64,000 bases of DNA. It comes from Rhabdornis inornatus (lineage: Eukaryota > Chordata > Aves > Passeriformes > Rhabdornithidae). Under the pieces are notes generated by a model. That model saw nothing but the letters and a program-made list of their open reading frames with translations. It searched no databases and was not told where the DNA came from. The DNA lies in assembly GCA_013397075.1 (NCBI GenBank), contig VWZS01003477.1:2553563-2617562 (forward strand). Reading direction: 5' to 3'. Shown piece after piece: positions 61,981-64,000 of the stretch (position 1 is the stretch's first letter; every line of letters starts with the position of its first letter). The position numbers and the translations under genes are program-made.

Positions 61981-64000
61981 AGTCCATATACCTCAAAACT
62001 AAAATAAAAACACCGATGTTTTCTGTTACCTCCAGAGGCTTCCTTGCCACATTGTCTTTCATTATAACAAATTGGAAAGCAAAACTAAATGCCTAAAAGT
62101 GGCAGCAATCTCTTTACTAAACAACAACTTTTAGGAAAATAATTTTAAAGTTATCTGCTCTGTCATTTGTAGTGCTTGTCTTCTTTTTTTTGCATCTCAG
62201 AAAGGCTGTGCCAAAGAGGTCCCCAAAATTTGTCAGAGTTAACTATTTCACTAAACTTCACTAAGTTACCACTGATGGTAATTAATCAAATCTTGCTCTA
62301 AATAGGATTAATTCGGGTGTATCTGTGAAGAAGCTTGTCAGAGTGCACGTCCCTCTTCTCATCTGTCCTCGGGTCTTTTTTTCTTGCTGAATTTAAAATG
62401 AAGCTTGAGCTATAATCTTGCATGGCAGATACTGGATCGTTCCTTTGATAAACATCTAAAATGCTAATGAATGTGGGCTGCAGTTCTGAAACAGCAAAGC
62501 AAATGATTTGACAAGAATCTGGAGGGTAAAAAAAAAAAGGAACTTTCTGACTTAAAAGAAAAACTCTTTTTGTTCACATAGAGTATTGTTTCCCCAAGAA
62601 AAATTTTTCTGCTCTGCAGAAAACAGAAAAAATCCTACTACATCAAAATGCGGAAGCATGAAAAACTGATGAGCTTTCAGATTGTCCTCTTTTGCATGCA
62701 AATCATATCAGAAGTTCTCATTAGCATAAATGCATGAGCAGCTCTAAATGCTTTTAATTTCCAATCTCAGCCAGCAGAGGAGTAATTTGTCACTGTCAGG
62801 GTGAAAATCTAAAAAGAAAAAAAAAGAGAGAAGGACTCCATGCTAAATTGGAATCATATAAATTTTTGATTTGCTAATTGACTGATGCTACAGTTCAATC
62901 AGCTGCCTTGAAGGTGTAAATAATTCAGTATACAGTCAGAAATAAAAGCATAATGTGCTTCTACTGAAGTCATATTAGCATTCAGTGCACCAGGACACAC
63001 CTGACCATATCTTTCTTACAGATACCCTTTAGTCATGTTCTACTGCCATGCTGGCAAGTGCACTACACCAACAAATATGTATTTAGTCTTTCATAGTCTA
63101 AAAATATTTTGTCTTTTATATTAAGAAACATGATTCTAGAGATAGTTTAAAATATTTTCACTCTAAATAATATAGTAAGTCAGTTCTAATGCTAGCAGAA
63201 ATGGTGGAATACATTTGTATAACACTAATGCAATTATGAAATATAGAGAGTGCATAAATGGTAATCCAACATTTCTATCAACTTTTAATTATCCTTTTTC
63301 CTTAATCAACTGCTTTAAATGTCATATGCAAAGTGTATTTTTTGCAAAAGTGCTTCTCATCAGTGTGCCTACACTAAGGGTGTTGTAGAATCTGTATGGG
63401 TAGTTGCAATTGTTTGTGATTTACAAACAATAGAGAAATGATATTGAGATCCTCTGTATGGTTTGTGTTAATAGAAGAAAAAAATTATTTCAAAACTGTT
63501 GTTTAAGTAAAACCTATTTTTTACTGACTAGCCACTTCATTCTCACCTAGATCAAATACAATTTATAGCCATCGCAGACTTTTGTAATGCAATTGTATTT
63601 CCAAGAACATAAATGAATAATTAACAAAAAATACCTTGAATATAAAAAAGCCCTCCTCTGGAGCGTGTACAAGTAAAAGAGCCAGTTCATAATTTACCAG
63701 ATGTCTTAAGTTAATTATTAATGTCTCATGGATTGATGGATGTGAAAATCAAATATAGCTATCCTGAACCCCAAAATGATCAGTTGCATTTGTTGTGAGT
63801 TCTATTTTGCACAAATTCTAGCTGTACCATTTTGTTGTCATAGCACAAATTTATCAGACACATCCTATGCATCAATAAATCTATTTTCCATGTTCTCATC
63901 CCTCCAAACATATATTTAAACCAGGTTCCATTTAAACAATTTATATGAAGATTTTAGCCTGGGCGAAGAGCTGATTTCAATTGCCAGTAGCAGTTTCGAA
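61981..64000. other. Non-coding sequence with conserved-element texture
   Basis: No gene is seen. The part at about 62270-63000 is free of recognised repeats and rich in TAAT and octamer cores, CAGCTG-like boxes and ordered short motifs, a texture common in developmental enhancers. This is an impression from composition only. Confidence 0.35.
62691..62703. promoter_or_regulatory. Palindromic octamer (POU-factor) site
   Basis: TTTGCATGCAAAT contains the octamer ATGCAAAT (62696-62703) and, overlapping on the opposite strand, a 7/8 match, forming a perfect 12-bp palindrome TTTGCATGCAAA. POU-domain factors bind ATGCAAAT, and palindromic forms can support dimers. AT-rich homeodomain cores (CATTAGCATAAATGCATG) follow within 30 bp. 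Function is inferred from motif and company only. Confidence 0.4.

Noticed and set aside
1..64000. CRISPR arrays, tRNA, rRNA, operons
   Set aside because: No regularly spaced repeats, no cloverleaf with TTCRANY-type arm, and no ribosomal sequence noticed; composition and repeats are those of a bird chromosome.

Overview
This window looks like a gene-poor, AT-rich stretch of a bird macrochromosome. The main evidence is five clear copies, plus one probable fragment, of CR1 non-LTR retrotransposons with the avian 3' signature (repeated ATTCTATGA-type octamers next to a GGTTGGAAGG-type motif). There is also one GC-rich retroviral-LTR-like block and no sign of SINEs, operons or any bacterial feature. 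A passerine or other neoavian bird fits best. This rests on repeat type, not on any recognised gene.

No confirmed protein-coding gene was found. Most open frames are short, lie in AT-rich sequence or inside repeats, and have no family signature. The best coding-like signals are: a minus-strand frame at 52608-52907 that resembles the end of a uPAR/Ly6 three-finger domain but lacks key cysteines; an unrecognised protein-like minus-strand frame at 54700-54900; and four plus-strand segments with good splice-site context (8611-8732, 19097-19249, 35919-35964, 48586-48644). The last group could be exons of an unrecognised gene or of a long non-coding RNA.

Layout: 1-10.3 kb is unique AT-rich sequence with a T22 tract at 888-909. 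CR1 copies sit at 10.3-11.4 kb (minus), 15.1-15.5 kb (minus) and 17.4-18.2 kb (plus), with a scrap at 20.16 kb. The LTR-like block is at 21.4-22.3 kb. From 22.3 to 49 kb there is mostly featureless AT-rich DNA with small duplications. A GC-rich island lies at 49.14-49.64 kb. The 52-55 kb part holds the uPAR/Ly6-like relic, a G-quadruplex motif and the orphan frame. Two more minus-strand CR1 copies lie at 60.2 and 61.5 kb, and the second is 19 bp from a perfect 31-bp-arm palindrome (61386-61451), the most striking structure here. The final 2 kb has the look of conserved non-coding DNA, including a palindromic octamer (POU) site.

The features do not form a shared pathway. The window reads as intergenic or deep-intronic DNA shaped by retrotransposon insertion and decay.
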